Shown here: one piece after another, positions 1 to 9,770 of the stretch
Layout: the number at the start of each line of letters is the position of its first letter
Numbering within the stretch: the stretch's first letter is position 1
DNA from: Acanthosepion esculentum
Lineage: Eukaryota; Mollusca; Cephalopoda; Sepiida; Sepiidae
DNA length: 64,000 bases
Direction of reading: 5' to 3'
Assembly (NCBI GenBank): GCA_964036315.1
Contig: OZ038485.1
Location: forward strand, 97,920,860-97,984,859
Translations under genes and position numbers: made by a program
Notes under the pieces: generated by a model
What the model saw: the letters and a program-made list of their open reading frames with translations, nothing else
The model's database searches: none
Told to the model about the DNA's origin: nothing

Positions 1-152
1 TTCTGGGATTAAGTATAATCGCGTTTAGGCGATTAATTCGGATTTGTGTACACGTCTTTTATAAAATGGCATGGTGAATTTAATTTCAAGTAAAAGTAGC
101 GGTTGTGACAAACAATAGAAAATACACCTCAAATATAGATAAAAGTAATTCA
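1..152. other. Unassigned flank of the 17-bp minisatellite
   Basis: AT-rich sequence with no recognisable coding, RNA or repeat signature. Confidence 0.5.
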
Positions 153-982
153 ATTCAATACCTGGTACAATTCAACACCTGGTACAATTCAACACCTGGT
201 ACAATTCAACACTTGGTACAATTCAATACCTGGTACAATTCAACACCTGGTACAATTCAACACCTGGTACAATTCAACACTTGGTACAATTCAACACCTG
301 GTACAATTCAACACCTGGTACAATTCAACACCTGGTACAATTCAACACTTGGTACAATTCAATACCTGGTACAATTCAACACTTGGTACAATTCAATACC
401 TGGTACAATTCAACACCTGGTACAATTCAACACCTGGTACAATTCAACACTTGGTACAATTCAATACCTGGTACAATTCAACACCTGGTACAATTCAACA
501 CTTGGTACAATTCAACACCTGGTACAATTCAACACTTGGTACAATTCAATACCTGGTACAATTCAACACCTGGTACAATTCAACACCTGGTACAATTCAA
601 CACCTGGTACAATTCAATACCTGGTACAATTCAACACCTGGTACAATTCAACACTTGGTACAATTCAATACCTGGTACAATTCAACACCTGGTACAATTC
701 AACACCTGGTACAATTCAACACCTGGTACAATTCAATACCTGGTACAATTCAACACCTGGTACAATTCAACACCTGGTACAATTCAACACCTGGTACAAT
801 TCAATACCTGGTACAATTCAACACCTGGTACAATTCAACACCTGGTACAATTCAACACTTGGTACAATTCAATACCTGGTACAATTCAACACTTGGTACA
901 ATTCAACACCTGGTACAATTCAACACCTGGTACAATTCAACACCTGGTACAATTTAATACCTGGTACAACTCAACACCTGGT
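153..982. repeat. 17-bp minisatellite, about 49 copies
   Basis: The unit ACCTGGTACAATTCAAC is tandemly repeated about 49 times. There are only two common substitutions, C/T in the CCTGG/TTGG position and C/T in CAAC/CAAT. Because 17 is not a multiple of three, the array is open in all three forward frames with a 51-bp coding period, so the long open frames here are artefacts. Degeneracy rises at the right edge (TTTAATACC, CAACTCAACACC), which is typical of an array boundary. Confidence 0.95.
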
Positions 983-1366
983 GCGTTGATAACCTAAAGA
1001 ATCCGAATCATTTTAACATTGTCACGGTATCGTTTGCAGTTAGCTAGGTGGCTCCATGTACGTAATATTTGATTCATTTCAGCCCACGCAAGGCGATAAT
1101 ATCACTAGGTCTCATGTGGTTACTGGGAGTGAAAGAGAATGAGAAGAATTTAGTGAGGAGAAAGACAATAAAAGAACCGAATTCAGGAAGATAAAAAGTC
1201 GATTGATGCTTCATTTAAATACATTTTTAAGAGTTCCACCGGTGAAAAGTGCAAGAAAAGAAAGTATTAGAATAGTGGTTACGGTTGCATCTATCTAATT
1301 AAAGAGTAAAATGATAAAACCTTGTTGCCAATCTAATTGTACATTTAAATTCACGCAGCCGGGACA
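983..1366. other. Unassigned, no gene seen
   Basis: Intergenic-looking sequence between the minisatellite and an RT fragment. I see no conserved motif or ORF. Confidence 0.5.
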
Positions 1367-1795
1367 TCATAGAGGAAAGCTTATTAGAACAACTGCCATG
1401 AAATATTTATAAGAAAAGACAGAGGGAAGCCACATCACTCCTGTCGTAATTGACTGAAGCCAAGATGCCAGGTTAGGACCGATAAAATTACTAACACTTC
1501 TTTGGATTTTGCCTAGAATCTCGGGATATATAGCAGCTGCAGCAGACCAGATATGGCGGTAATATTCAATGCATGGACGAATGGTAGATTTATAAATGTG
1601 CAAGATGGAGTTTGACGAGAAACATTGTCTAGGCGCTATACAGTGAACCAACTTTCCTGGCAGCAGACCTAGCAACTGGTTCAATATAATCACTCCAGTG
1701 GAAAACGTGAGACCAAGAAGACGCAATGAGTTGCCATTCTGGAGGCTAGCATCAACCATGCCTAGAGAAGTCAAAATGTGATTCTTCCAATAAAA
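1367..1795 (-). pseudogene. Jockey-like non-LTR retrotransposon, C-terminal RT fragment
   Basis: Minus-strand translation gives the block that follows the RT palm in Jockey-type LINEs: NSLRLLGLTFS, then SILHIYKSTIRPCIEYYRHIW, then LGKIQRSVSNFIG. The middle is out of frame. In the neighbouring frame the expected WSDYIEPVARSAARKVGSLYS appears, ended by a stop, so at least two roughly compensating frameshifts are present. A better preserved relative lies at 60840-61436 on the plus strand. The N-terminal RT, endonuclease and ORF1 parts are absent. This is a dead 5'-truncated copy, not a host gene. Confidence 0.85.
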
Positions 1796-2095
1796 TCTTT
1801 GTACGGCTGGTCATCGTCTTTGTAGCCGCCTAAGTGTGTTTGGCGAACGTTAACGTTGTTCAGACGTGGACCGAGTAGGTTGCATGGTCCCGCTCGTTTT
1901 CAGTGCTATCTTGGGGCCAATATATTTAAGTTGGTCTGTCGCTAACTCTAGCTGAAAATCGAATTATATATCTCACCAATGACGAAGAGGATTCTTCTTG
2001 TGGTGTTAAACAACTCAACGCATGTAGTTTGAACTGACTGCTTTTATTGCCTTTAATTAAGGGTAATTCTACTAACTACTTGTCAGTGAAGGAAG
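1796..2095. other. Unassigned, no gene seen
   Basis: No ORF or repeat that I can name. It may include upstream parts of the adjacent LINE too diverged to recognise. Confidence 0.4.
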
Positions 2096-2138
2096 GAGAG
2101 AGAGAGAGAGAAAGAAAGAGAGAGAGAGAGAGAAAGAA

Positions 2139-2169
<31 letters not shown>

Positions 2170-2192
2170 AAGAAAGAGAGAAGAAGAAGAAG
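2096..2192. repeat. (GA)n / (GAAA)n microsatellite
   Basis: Purine-only tract of GA and GAAAGA units. Its complement reads as a Ser/Leu/Phe-rich open frame, which is a composition artefact. Confidence 0.95.
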
Positions 2193-2860
2193 TGAATGAG
2201 AGTGGGACTTCCAATATTTTCTTTTTAGCTCGCGCATTCCTGGCAGCTTCAAGTCCGCGTGGTCACTAAGAGGCAAAAACTGTTTTAGAAGTAATTTTTT
2301 TCGCATTTTCCATGCTTTGGTAATTCGTTATGTTCAACAATACACGGCCGAATGAAAAGACCCTCAATTCCGCTACTTTTACTTTGATAAACGAAACCAT
2401 TTTCTTATTTTTTCTCTTTTTTTGTAATGGCTGTCACTATTTCTTGAACCGGAACTGACAACCTTATCGAACTGACGCTCTCAAATCAGTGAAGCTTGTG
2501 CCATTCTGATTCCTGATAAAAAATTTTTTCATCTTCATTTATTATTTTCTTTTGCTGACGATTTTCACATTTTGGTGAAGCTTCTGAACCCAGTGTATGA
2601 GCTATTTACATATTGCATTTCAGAATACGATATATATCCAACAACATGCGTTGGCCGTTTGCTCGGTAAAATTTTCCCAACTGGTTAAAAATGAAGCCAT
2701 TTTTTCATTTCTAACTTTAATCTTTAAACTTAAGCTCATACAGAAAATGTTATGAAAAAACCACAAAAAAAATCATGAACTTTTAATCTGAATAAAGTTT
2801 TGTCACAAAACAAACCGATTAAATTTAAGTTTAAAATAACCATTTAATTAACTTTCTTAA
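2193..2860. other. Unassigned AT-rich sequence
   Basis: AT-rich DNA with homopolymer runs. No coding potential or repeat family recognised. Confidence 0.5.
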
Positions 2861-3298
2861 TAGTCTCGCATAATAACCTCACTTAATAATCTCACTTAAC
2901 CCCACTTTATAACCTCACCTAATAACATCACTCAATAATTACACTTAACCTCTTTTAATGACCTCACATAATAATTTCACTTAACATCACGTAATATGCT
3001 CACATAATAAACTCACTTAATAATTTCACTTAATAACCTCACTTAATAATATCGCTTAACCTTACTTTATAACCTCACATAATAACAACACTCAATAATT
3101 TCACGTAACCTCACTTAATAACCTCACATAATAATCTCTCTTAACATCACGTAATATGCTCATATAATAACCTCAGTTAATAACCTCACTTAATAATCTC
3201 ACTTAATAATCTCACTTAATAATCTCACTTAACCTCACTTAATAACATCACTTAATTAATCTCACTGAATAAATTCACCTAATAACCTCACTTGAAGA
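2861..3298. repeat. Degenerate short-unit tandem repeat (AATAACCTCACTT-like)
   Basis: About 440 bp built from variants of AATAACCTCACTTA, AATCTCACTTA and AACATCAC, roughly 13-15 nt per unit with frequent substitutions and unit-length changes. It ends sharply near 3298. The AACCT core superficially recalls a telomere-type repeat, but the unit is longer and too irregular. A similar but distinct AATAACCTAAC repeat occurs at 58115-58350. Confidence 0.8.
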
Positions 3299-3423
3299 AG
3301 TCAAACATACTGTTGAATTATTGTTTAACATTGTCAAACACTGTTTTTTCAATATTCAAAATTGATGGTTATATGAATAATTTTGTCGTTGACTGTATAT
3401 TCTTACAATTTAAAATATGTTTC

Positions 3424-3476
3424 GGCATTAAATTACCCACTAAGTGTTGATGAGCCGTAAACGAAAAACAAATCAA
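3424..3476 (+). repeat. 3' tail of dispersed SINE-like repeat B
   Basis: GGCATTAAATTACCCACTAA, then GTGTTGATGAGCCGTAAAC and an A-rich end, aligns with the tail of the repeat copy at 63226-63415 (GGCATTAAATAACCC, GTGTTGATATGCTGTAAA). Only the tail is present here, so it is a truncated copy. Confidence 0.6.
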
Positions 3477-3479
3477 TTT

Positions 3480-3850
3480 TGTGAACATCCATCGAAGTGG
3501 GTACCTTTTCCTGGTCCGATATACAAGCCTGTTCGTTTAATTGAAAACATGTATGTTTTTTTTGTTGGAAGAAGGTTTTGAGATCGTTTTTGATTGACTG
3601 TGCAGAGTCTACCTTTTTTTTTTATATAATTCAAATTGTTCTGTTGAAACTGGAACAAATGAAAAAGCGAAGGAACCAATCAAGAGAATACAGTGCGGGG
3701 TGGGGTGGGGGGTTCCCAGTTCAACTCTAAGCCTTTTCAAGGTCTCTTTTGCAACATACGATCGCGCGTTGACGTGGTGGAAAATGACACCTTTTGATTT
3801 GCCAAAATCGGCCATTTTTCTTGAACACAAGTTTCTTTAAATGGCGAAAG
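3480..3850 (-). pseudogene. Mariner-family transposase fragment (broken)
   Basis: Minus-strand translation gives KGVIFHHVNARSYVAKETL, the mariner block normally written as HHDNARPH. It continues in another frame as ELNWEPPTPP and then SLFHLFQFQQNNLN, the proline-rich and HLFRSLQ blocks that follow the third catalytic position. The catalytic Asp of the HHDNA motif is Val here. At least two frameshifts and a stop separate the blocks, and the N-terminal DNA-binding region is not clearly present. The copy is inactive. Terminal inverted repeats were not found. Confidence 0.75.
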
Positions 3851-4351
<501 letters not shown>

Positions 4352-4378
4352 TGTTATGAAAACACTCCCATGAGTGCT

Positions 4379-4498
4379 CAGGATCGCCTCGTCAGTGATG
4401 TTATGACTTGGAGTCATGGCAAGTTTCGGGTCTTCCAACATCATACTTGCTCGCCCACGAGACCCTACCGAAACAGTACTATTCCGGCAGGCGATCCT
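4379..4498. repeat. 11-bp perfect inverted repeat with 98-nt spacer
   Basis: CAGGATCGCCT at 4379-4389 is the exact complement of AGGCGATCCTG at 4488-4498. The spacer has a further pair, GGGTCT and AGACCC. This could be a fold-back element or a structured transcript, but it is short enough to be fortuitous. Confidence 0.45.
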
Positions 4499-4544
4499 GA
4501 AACAAACAAAAAATACGCTAAGCACGCAACAAATGGACTCCGCC

Positions 4545-4703
4545 AATAAAGCCACTGCTGTCCAATCAGCGCCGACCTACGTCACTTCCTCCTCAGCTAA
4601 GACGATACAAAAAAAAGGCTCGACGGCCAGCTCGTCTTTTTCTTCGTCTTAGTTTGAACACACGGATCGTCCTTCATCTTCAACGAACAGTCTGACATAA
4701 CAG
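4545..4703 (+). promoter_or_regulatory. Candidate core promoter and non-coding first exon with splice donor
   Basis: Within 60 bp are a CCAAT box (TCCAATCAGC), a CRE-like TACGTCAC and an ETS-like CACTTCCTC. A pyrimidine-rich initiator-like stretch (TCTTTTTCTTCGTC) follows, and a consensus 5' splice site CAG|GTAAGT has its exon end at 4703. The order is that of a housekeeping promoter with a short 5' UTR exon. No downstream coding exon was recognised, so the gene is unknown and the element could be a stranded or retrocopied promoter. Confidence 0.35.
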
Positions 4704-4750
4704 GTAAGTAAAAACAAGAAAAGTTTCCTTTCAAATGAAATGTTACATTA

Positions 4751-4993
4751 TCCCCCCCCCCCCGCAAAAAAAAAAAAAAAAAAAAAAAAGGACCACGTTC
4801 GTAGGAATTATGATTGCTAATTGCTTTCCTTTACCCCCACTCCCATTTCTTCCTTCCCTCCCCGCCCCCTCTCTCCCCCCCCAACTAAGAATGCAGAAAA
4901 AAAAAAAAAAAACCCAGTTAGGACTACCAGTGACATTGTTAAAAAAAAAAAAAAAATTTAAAAGAGAAAAAATTTAAAAAAAAAAAAAAAAAG
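4751..4993. repeat. Alternating poly-C and poly-A tracts
   Basis: Three to four blocks of a C-rich run followed by a 13-21 nt A run (around 4777, 4898, 4939 and 4977). The A runs could be tails of several short insertions. I cannot identify the elements. Confidence 0.7.
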
Positions 4994-5057
4994 GACCCTC
5001 CCCCAAATAGCGACTTAGGTCATCCCTCTACGTATCTCTTTTCCTCCCAACTGCCCC

Positions 5058-6240
5058 TCAACGCCCACCAATCCCCGTCGTAGAGCTCCATGGAACAGAT
5101 CTTTTTATCCATAACCATCTCGAGGCTTTTTCTGCAGCTTCTGATAGGGCCCTGATTGCCTTTCTCTTTTTTATTCCCCTGACTCCAAGCCGACTTAGAG
5201 CACTGCATACAGATTTTCCTGCAAAACCTCGGCATCCGATTTCAACTGGAAGGCAGGTCGTCCGCCATTTGTTAGCTCTGCATCTCTCAACTAGCTCCTG
5301 GTATTTCTCCAGCTTTCTTTCAAAGGCTTCTTCCAAATTCTCCTCCCAAGGTACTGTAAGTTCGAGCATTATGACCTGTCTGGAGACAGTCGACCAGACC
5401 AATAAATCCGGGCGCAGGGACGATGTCGTGATCTGCACCGGGATATTCAATTGGTTCCCCAGGTCTACTCTTAACTGCCAATCTCGGGCTGATGCGAGCA
5501 TGCAGGTTGACGACTTTCGCACTGTGGAAGATTTTTCCCCGGCCTTGATGAAACAGATCGCCTTCGTTTCGGGCTTACAACTGCAATCGCTAATTGCTGT
5601 GGCGACTATCTCGGATAATTTCTTTAGTACCTGGTCATGTCTCCACCGGTACCTCCCTTCACCAAGTGCTTTTGGGCAAGCGCTTAAGATATGTTTCAGC
5701 GTACTTTTCCTGGAACAGAGTGGGCATGATGGTGACTCGCTCATCCCCCAAATATGCAAGGTTGCAGGACTCGGTAGTACATCGTACACGGATTGCACAA
5801 GGAATTTAATGCGACTGGCGTCGGAGTGCCAGATCTCCGACCAACTTATTTTCCGCCGTAAAAAACTCTCCCATCGTGTCCATGCACCCTGCTGGCTTAA
5901 TCCCACCATCTTGCATAATCTTTTTTCCTCAACGTTGGCACGTACTTCCTCTAGAATTAGTCGTCTTTTCTCTTTATCTCTAGCCTTCTTGACTCGGTTA
6001 CCAGGAAAGTAGCCCAAACCTGCATGACCTGATGCCACAGTCCCCATGAGAGCCTTCTGTCTCAAACGCTCCTCCGCAGTACCCAGTTCGCTCTCTGCAC
6101 TCCATTTCCTTCCATTGCGGACTTTTATGCCTGCTTCCGCCACTTTAGGGTCTTTAGATTCCCTGTACTGTAGGAATCCTCTTGTTCTAGAGACTATGAA
6201 TTCCTCCACCAATCCTTTAAAGGGGAGTTGAAGTGCATTC
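5058..6240 (-). pseudogene. Non-LTR retrotransposon C-terminus with CCHC knuckle and restriction-like endonuclease
   Basis: An open minus-strand frame of about 390 residues starts at the (TA)n edge and ends at 5058. In order it shows a linker (GRKWSAESELGTAEERLRQ), then QQGAWTRWESF and FLVQSVYDVLPSPATLH. Next comes a C-x2-C-x8-H-x4-C knuckle (CPLCSRKSTLKHILSACP) followed by GEGRYRWRHDQVL. Last are DWQLRVDLG and a PD-(D/E)xK-like block, LRPDLLV...IMLELTVPWE...K. Knuckle, RHD motif and RPD/ELT block match the layout of R2/NeSL-type restriction-like-endonuclease elements; this is a family inference. The RT domain is missing. The frame is intact over about 1.18 kb, so the fragment is relatively young. 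The apparent N-terminal Tyr-Ile stretch is translated microsatellite. Confidence 0.85.
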
Positions 6241-6244
6241 GATT

Positions 6245-6249
<5 letters not shown>

Positions 6250-6305
<56 letters not shown>

Positions 6306-6328
6306 CATCTATCTATCTATCTATCTAT
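6250..6328. repeat. (TA)n followed by (ATCT)n microsatellite
   Basis: A pure TA tract passes into five ATCT units. It marks the 5' truncation edge of the retrotransposon fragment to its left. Confidence 0.97.
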
Positions 6329-6640
6329 TACAGTGAGGTTCATCCTGTCCAAGGCCCAGGAGCCACTCGAGGTTAAGGGTTACAGAGGAAGAGGCGCAGT
6401 TTTGGCGGATATATGTGGAAGATAACGGTTAATCGTAGACATGAGCAGGTTAATATTATCAGGATCACGATCACGAGTCCCGTAACTCATTTTAGAGTCG
6501 TAGGGAAACCGCATGTATTGCAGACGCAGTAGAAGTATGTTTTGGGCAAGATAGCCTGACAAAGCCCAACCGTTTCCAGGCTGATTTGAATTCAGTCTTC
6601 CTTCTCTTAGACTGGTTGACGCCCAAGGCTATAGAACCAA
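6329..6640. other. Unassigned, no gene seen
   Basis: Unique-looking sequence without a recognisable ORF. Confidence 0.4.
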
Positions 6641-6644
6641 GTAC

Positions 6645-6830
6645 GTCCTGCTATTTACCTATAGCTGGTGGGAAGAAGAGATGGATTCATACCATTCGCA
6701 AGGGTATTAGCCCGAAAGTGGCTGTAATGAACTCGACTGGAATTCGAACGCGGCTCTTGGATTCCTCAGTGCGAACCGCAATCCATGATTCCACCATGTC
6801 TCTATTAAGGGGTCGGAAAAACGTCCTCTT
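6645..6830 (-). repeat. SINE-like repeat A, copy 1
   Basis: On the minus strand a tRNA-like T-arm/B-box (GCGTTCGAATTCC) is followed by a tail with GGTATGAATCCATC and CCCACCAGCTATAGGT. The same order and tail recur at 60360-60525 (GGTATCAATCCACC, CCCACCAGCTATGGGT), so this is a dispersed family. Assignment as tRNA-derived rests on the B-box. The A-box region is degenerate here. Confidence 0.65.
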
Positions 6831-6833
6831 AAA

Positions 6834-6835
<2 letters not shown>

Positions 6836-6898
<63 letters not shown>
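6836..6898. repeat. (TA)n microsatellite
   Basis: Pure TA tract of about 60 bp. Confidence 0.98.
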
Positions 6899-6900
<2 letters not shown>

Positions 6901-7161
6901 AGGGAAGGGGGAAAAGTCTTTATTTCATTGGCTGATGTTGACTGACGTATGTCAATAAGAACGGTCGGAATCCTAGCCATATCTTAAATCTTTTTTTGCA
7001 ATGTCGAGGTGCGTAGCACAACGCTATCAAGGAGGCGGCCTGAATCTTTTGGAATCAGGTCGGGGTTGGTGTTTGAGCCGATATGATGCAAGACCCGAAA
7101 TCGGCAATGAAGACAGTGCATCACTGAAGACCTTCCTTGATGCATCTGAAATGTATTACTC

Positions 7162-7165
<4 letters not shown>
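6899..7165. other. Unassigned element between two TA tracts
   Basis: About 265 bp flanked on both sides by (TA)n. The right end has the palindrome GATGCATC followed by TGAAATG, a weak resemblance to a degenerate hammerhead, which I do not call. Confidence 0.35.

Positions 7166-7211
<46 letters not shown>
7166..7211. repeat. (TA)n microsatellite
   Basis: Pure TA tract. Confidence 0.98.
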
Positions 7212-7212
<1 letters not shown>

Positions 7213-7213
<1 letters not shown>

Positions 7214-7765
7214 CAGCAGTATTCTATTTTCGGCCTGATCTGGCTCTTGTAAAGATAGAGGAAAGCACTAGGAGTCAGGTTGGTACAGGGAATCGACCAT
7301 TTTTCCTGCATCCTTAGCGAAGGATCGTCTGTACGTATTCCATTTGAGGTCTGGGCTGAGCTGAGGTCTGGCTGTTTGATAGAATGTAATTATTTGGTTT
7401 TCGAGGCATTGAATGTGTAACCTGATAGTTTTTTTCTCCAATAAGATGCTAAAGCTAGATCGGAGGAGTGACCAGATGACAGTCTCTGGTCATCTAGGGT
7501 TTCGGAGGTTCATCCATTTACCGTACTATCATCAGCATAGATATTGACAAATGAGCGGAGTATACTCTTTGGAAGATTATGTATGTAAAGTAAACATAGG
7601 GGTGGCCCGAGAAGCGACCCTTGCGAGACGCCTGCGTCGATTGCTAGGGCTTCGGGAAACTGGCCGTTAACAGCTCCCTTCAGGGATCTGCCCGTTAGGA
7701 AGAACTTCGTTATTGAGCAAAATCTTCCACTGATCCCACCACATTCAATAAAATCCTCACCCACA

Positions 7766-7770
<5 letters not shown>
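7213..7770 (-). pseudogene. Jockey-like RT fragment with YADD catalytic box
   Basis: The minus strand reads GGISGRFCSITKFFLTGRSLK, then VSQGSLLGPPLCLLYIHNLP and NIYADDSTVNG. These are the RT palm motifs; the YADD box lies at 7528-7539. After a stop and frameshifts, later RT blocks follow nearer 7213: WNTYRRSFAKDAGKMVDSLY and YLYKSQIRPKIEYCC, cut off exactly at the left (TA)n tract. The region between YADD and WNTY is shortened. Same clade as the fragments at 1367-1795 and 60840-61436, but this one adds the catalytic core. Non-functional. Confidence 0.85.

Positions 7771-7809
<39 letters not shown>
7771..7809. repeat. (TA)n microsatellite
   Basis: TA tract that abuts the 5' terminal inverted repeat of the mariner-like element to its right. 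Such a tract offers TA target sites. Confidence 0.97.
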
Positions 7810-7813
<4 letters not shown>

Positions 7814-7962
7814 GATGGGTAAATTGTGGCAATTTTATATTTTTAATTTCGCGTATGCGCGTTGTTTGCTTTTGATTTTGTCGGCTGAGGAGTATAGTAG
7901 TGTCTGGGCTCCGTATGTGAGAAAAAGAGCAACATGACACAATTTACTCCACTAGAAATTTA

Positions 7963-8103
7963 GAAACGGCATGCTGTACTGCTTTGCATTCGCGCCGGAA
8001 ATCCAATACGAACATTTCAGAGAGTTTGGGTGTCAATCTGAGGACAGTGCAGCCGATTCGGAAAGAGTTGGATGATATATCCAGTCAACATTATGATCAT
8101 TAG
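7963..8103 (+). pseudogene. Transposase N-terminal helix-turn-helix remnant
   Basis: The forward frame gives HSRRKSNTNISESLGVNLRT followed by VQPIRKELDD, a helix-turn-helix with the turn at SLGVNL, then a stop (TAG) at 8101. It is the DNA-binding N-terminus of the element's transposase. A possible start, MTQFTPLEI, lies just upstream in another frame and runs into a stop. The next roughly 150 residues of a full transposase, including the first catalytic Asp, are missing. Confidence 0.7.
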
Positions 8104-8105
8104 TG

Positions 8106-8401
8106 TTATGTTTGCGTGAGTTCTGAGGACCGAGCAATGCATTTGTTGATTGGAAATAATTACCAAGAACGTTTTTAGGTTTACAGCATTTTATTAATTA
8201 CTAGATAAACTTAGTTAATACTACTCTACAAAGGAATTAGTGAAATATGGAGAGACGTTTGCCACACGTGTCCCGGTGTAGTCCGCCATCTTGGATCTCT
8301 CTGTATTGCCACACGTGACGTCTGACGTCACGATGTCCAAAGCAAGTGGGATAACTCTTACAATACTTTGGAGTTATCTCCCTTTATGTTTCCTTCCAAC
8401 A
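8106..8401. other. Insert of about 300 bp inside the mariner element, with promoter-like motifs
   Basis: The transposase sequence is interrupted here. ATTAGTG occurs at both edges (8099-8105 and 8402-8408), a possible 7-bp target duplication. Inside are a perfect CRE TGACGTCA (8323-8330), two CACGTG E-boxes, a YY1-like CCGCCATCTTGG (8283-8294), a 12-bp direct repeat TTGCCACACGTG (8259-8270, 8306-8317) and the AAGGGAGATAACTCC-type motif (complement, near 8370-8384). Confidence 0.45.
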
Positions 8402-8873
8402 ATTAGTGAGGACGATGTTGTGCCTCCATTCATATTTCAACAAGGCCTCAGACTCAACACGGAGGCCAACATCACGTGCTTTCAGAATGTAGTCCTATCC
8501 TGCTTCAAGAGAGTGGCTGCTGAAAGACTATATGCCTGGCAACAGGACTCAGTCCTGTGCCACACAAACGGGAGAACCCAGTCATGGCTATCAGACAATT
8601 TCTCCGACTGCATCACCCCATACATCTGGCCACCTAACTCCACAGACTGCAACTCCCTTGATTATTATGTGGGGCGCAGTTGAGCAAGAGACCGACAAAA
8701 CTCCTTGTAACACCAAAGATGAACTGAAGGCAAGGATTATGGCAGCATTCAACGACTTAAACAATGAGACCGTGAAGAAGAGTTGCAGGAGATTTCGAAG
8801 TCGTCTGGAGGCCGTGGTTGAAGCAAATGGCGACTTTATTGAATGTTATTTTCATTTTGTGTCGTTTAGATGA
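8396..8873 (+). pseudogene. Mariner-like transposase catalytic domain (DD37D), one frameshift
   Basis: The frame gives EDDVVPPFIFQQGLRLNTEA, AWQQDSVLCHTNGRTQSWLS and WPPNSTDCNSLDYYV. After a single-base loss near 8668 (GTGGGGC where GTGTGGGGC is expected) it continues as WGAVEQETDKTPCNTKDELK and CRRFRSRLEAVVEANGDFIE, and ends just inside the right terminal repeat. The second catalytic Asp codon is at 8546 and the third at 8660, leaving 37 residues between them, the DD37D spacing of the maT-like branch of Tc1/mariner. The first catalytic Asp region is deleted, so the enzyme is dead. Confidence 0.85.
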
Positions 8874-8891
8874 CAATTTATCAATCGTACC

Positions 8892-9002
<111 letters not shown>

Positions 9003-9234
9003 TGTTTACGAATGTAAACAAATGCCAATATATATATAAAGGGTGTTTCATTAAACGGATTGTATATAAGGTGTTTCATTAAGAGGGATCAAAGTCACAT
9101 AAATAAATCAGTGTTATTGGTGAAAATTTATTTATTTCTCTATTGGATCCTGTTATTTAAGTTATGGCATCTATTTATTAAAAAAAAGAAGAAAAATCAT
9201 TAAACGCTTAAACTTAATTCACATTTAAAATCGG

Positions 9235-9239
<5 letters not shown>
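9003..9239. other. Unassigned, with a 13-bp direct repeat
   Basis: GGTGTTTCATTAA occurs twice about 28 bp apart (near 9043 and 9071). It resembles mariner terminal sequence (AGGGTGTTTCAT), but no second terminus was found. Confidence 0.4.

Positions 9240-9294
<55 letters not shown>
9240..9294. repeat. (TA)n microsatellite
   Basis: Pure TA tract. Confidence 0.98.
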
Positions 9295-9299
<5 letters not shown>

Positions 9300-9735
9300 G
9301 GTGTGATCCCTCTAAAGAGTCTATGTTGGACTCTTCCGCCTACTATAAGATTAGTAGGAGAGAAGGCTTTGGGGGAACAGTCGAATTGATTGAACGCTGG
9401 GTCAATCGACAGACACTCACTAGTCGTGAAATACTCTTCTGTTGTACTTACTGTTTAATATATGATATATCTGCAATACTTGGTTTGTTATTTCTTTAAC
9501 CATTTACTTGGACACAACATCTTGGATCTATCCGCACAGTAGATAAAGGCGTTATTTAGATCCAGTGACAGGAACCAAAGAGTGTGAATTCAATACCTGG
9601 TTTAGGCGGTGGAGAACTTGGAGAAGGGAATTAACAGAAGATAACTGATAACTGACATCCATTAAACATGGCACATGGAACTAGAACAGTCTACCCCAGT
9701 GAGGAAAATAAAGGGTTCAGCTCTACATTCTAAAC
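9295..9735. other. Unassigned, probably the body of a degenerate retroelement
   Basis: No significant ORF. It precedes the retroelement-type 3' motif at 9738-9770 and may belong to it. Confidence 0.3.
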
Positions 9736-9737
9736 AC

Positions 9738-9770
9738 CTGAAGAAGGTCGGAGCGTACAACGGCCGAAAC
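9738..9770 (+). repeat. CTGAAGAAGG...CCGAAAC retroelement 3'-end motif
   Basis: CTGAAGAAGGTCGG and CGGCCGAAAC form a GGTCG/CGGCC stem. Motifs of this form are common near the 3' ends of Penelope-like and some non-LTR elements. They also look like a hammerhead core with an extra A after CUGAAGA. A possible stem III (ACATT with AATGT near 9830) exists but stem I is poor, so I call it only as a retroelement-end motif. Confidence 0.4.

Noticed and set aside
153..982. Repeat protein encoded by the minisatellite
   Set aside because: Open in all three forward frames because the unit is 17 bp; no conserved protein.
2861..3298. Interstitial telomeric repeat (AACCT-like)
   Set aside because: Unit is 13-15 bp and irregular; no run of pure TTAGG or TTAGGG units.
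3440..3475. Hammerhead-like GTTGATGAGCCGTAAACGAAA
   Set aside because: C3 is replaced, stem II does not pair well, and the sister copies at 12930 and 63390 lack the core.
5269..6012. Plus-strand open frame of 247 codons
   Set aside because: Shadow of the minus-strand retrotransposon frame, which carries the recognisable motifs.
7140..7175. Degenerate hammerhead before a TA tract (TTGATGCATCTGAAATG)
   Set aside because: Core A9 and stem II are missing; the GATGCATC palindrome explains the resemblance.
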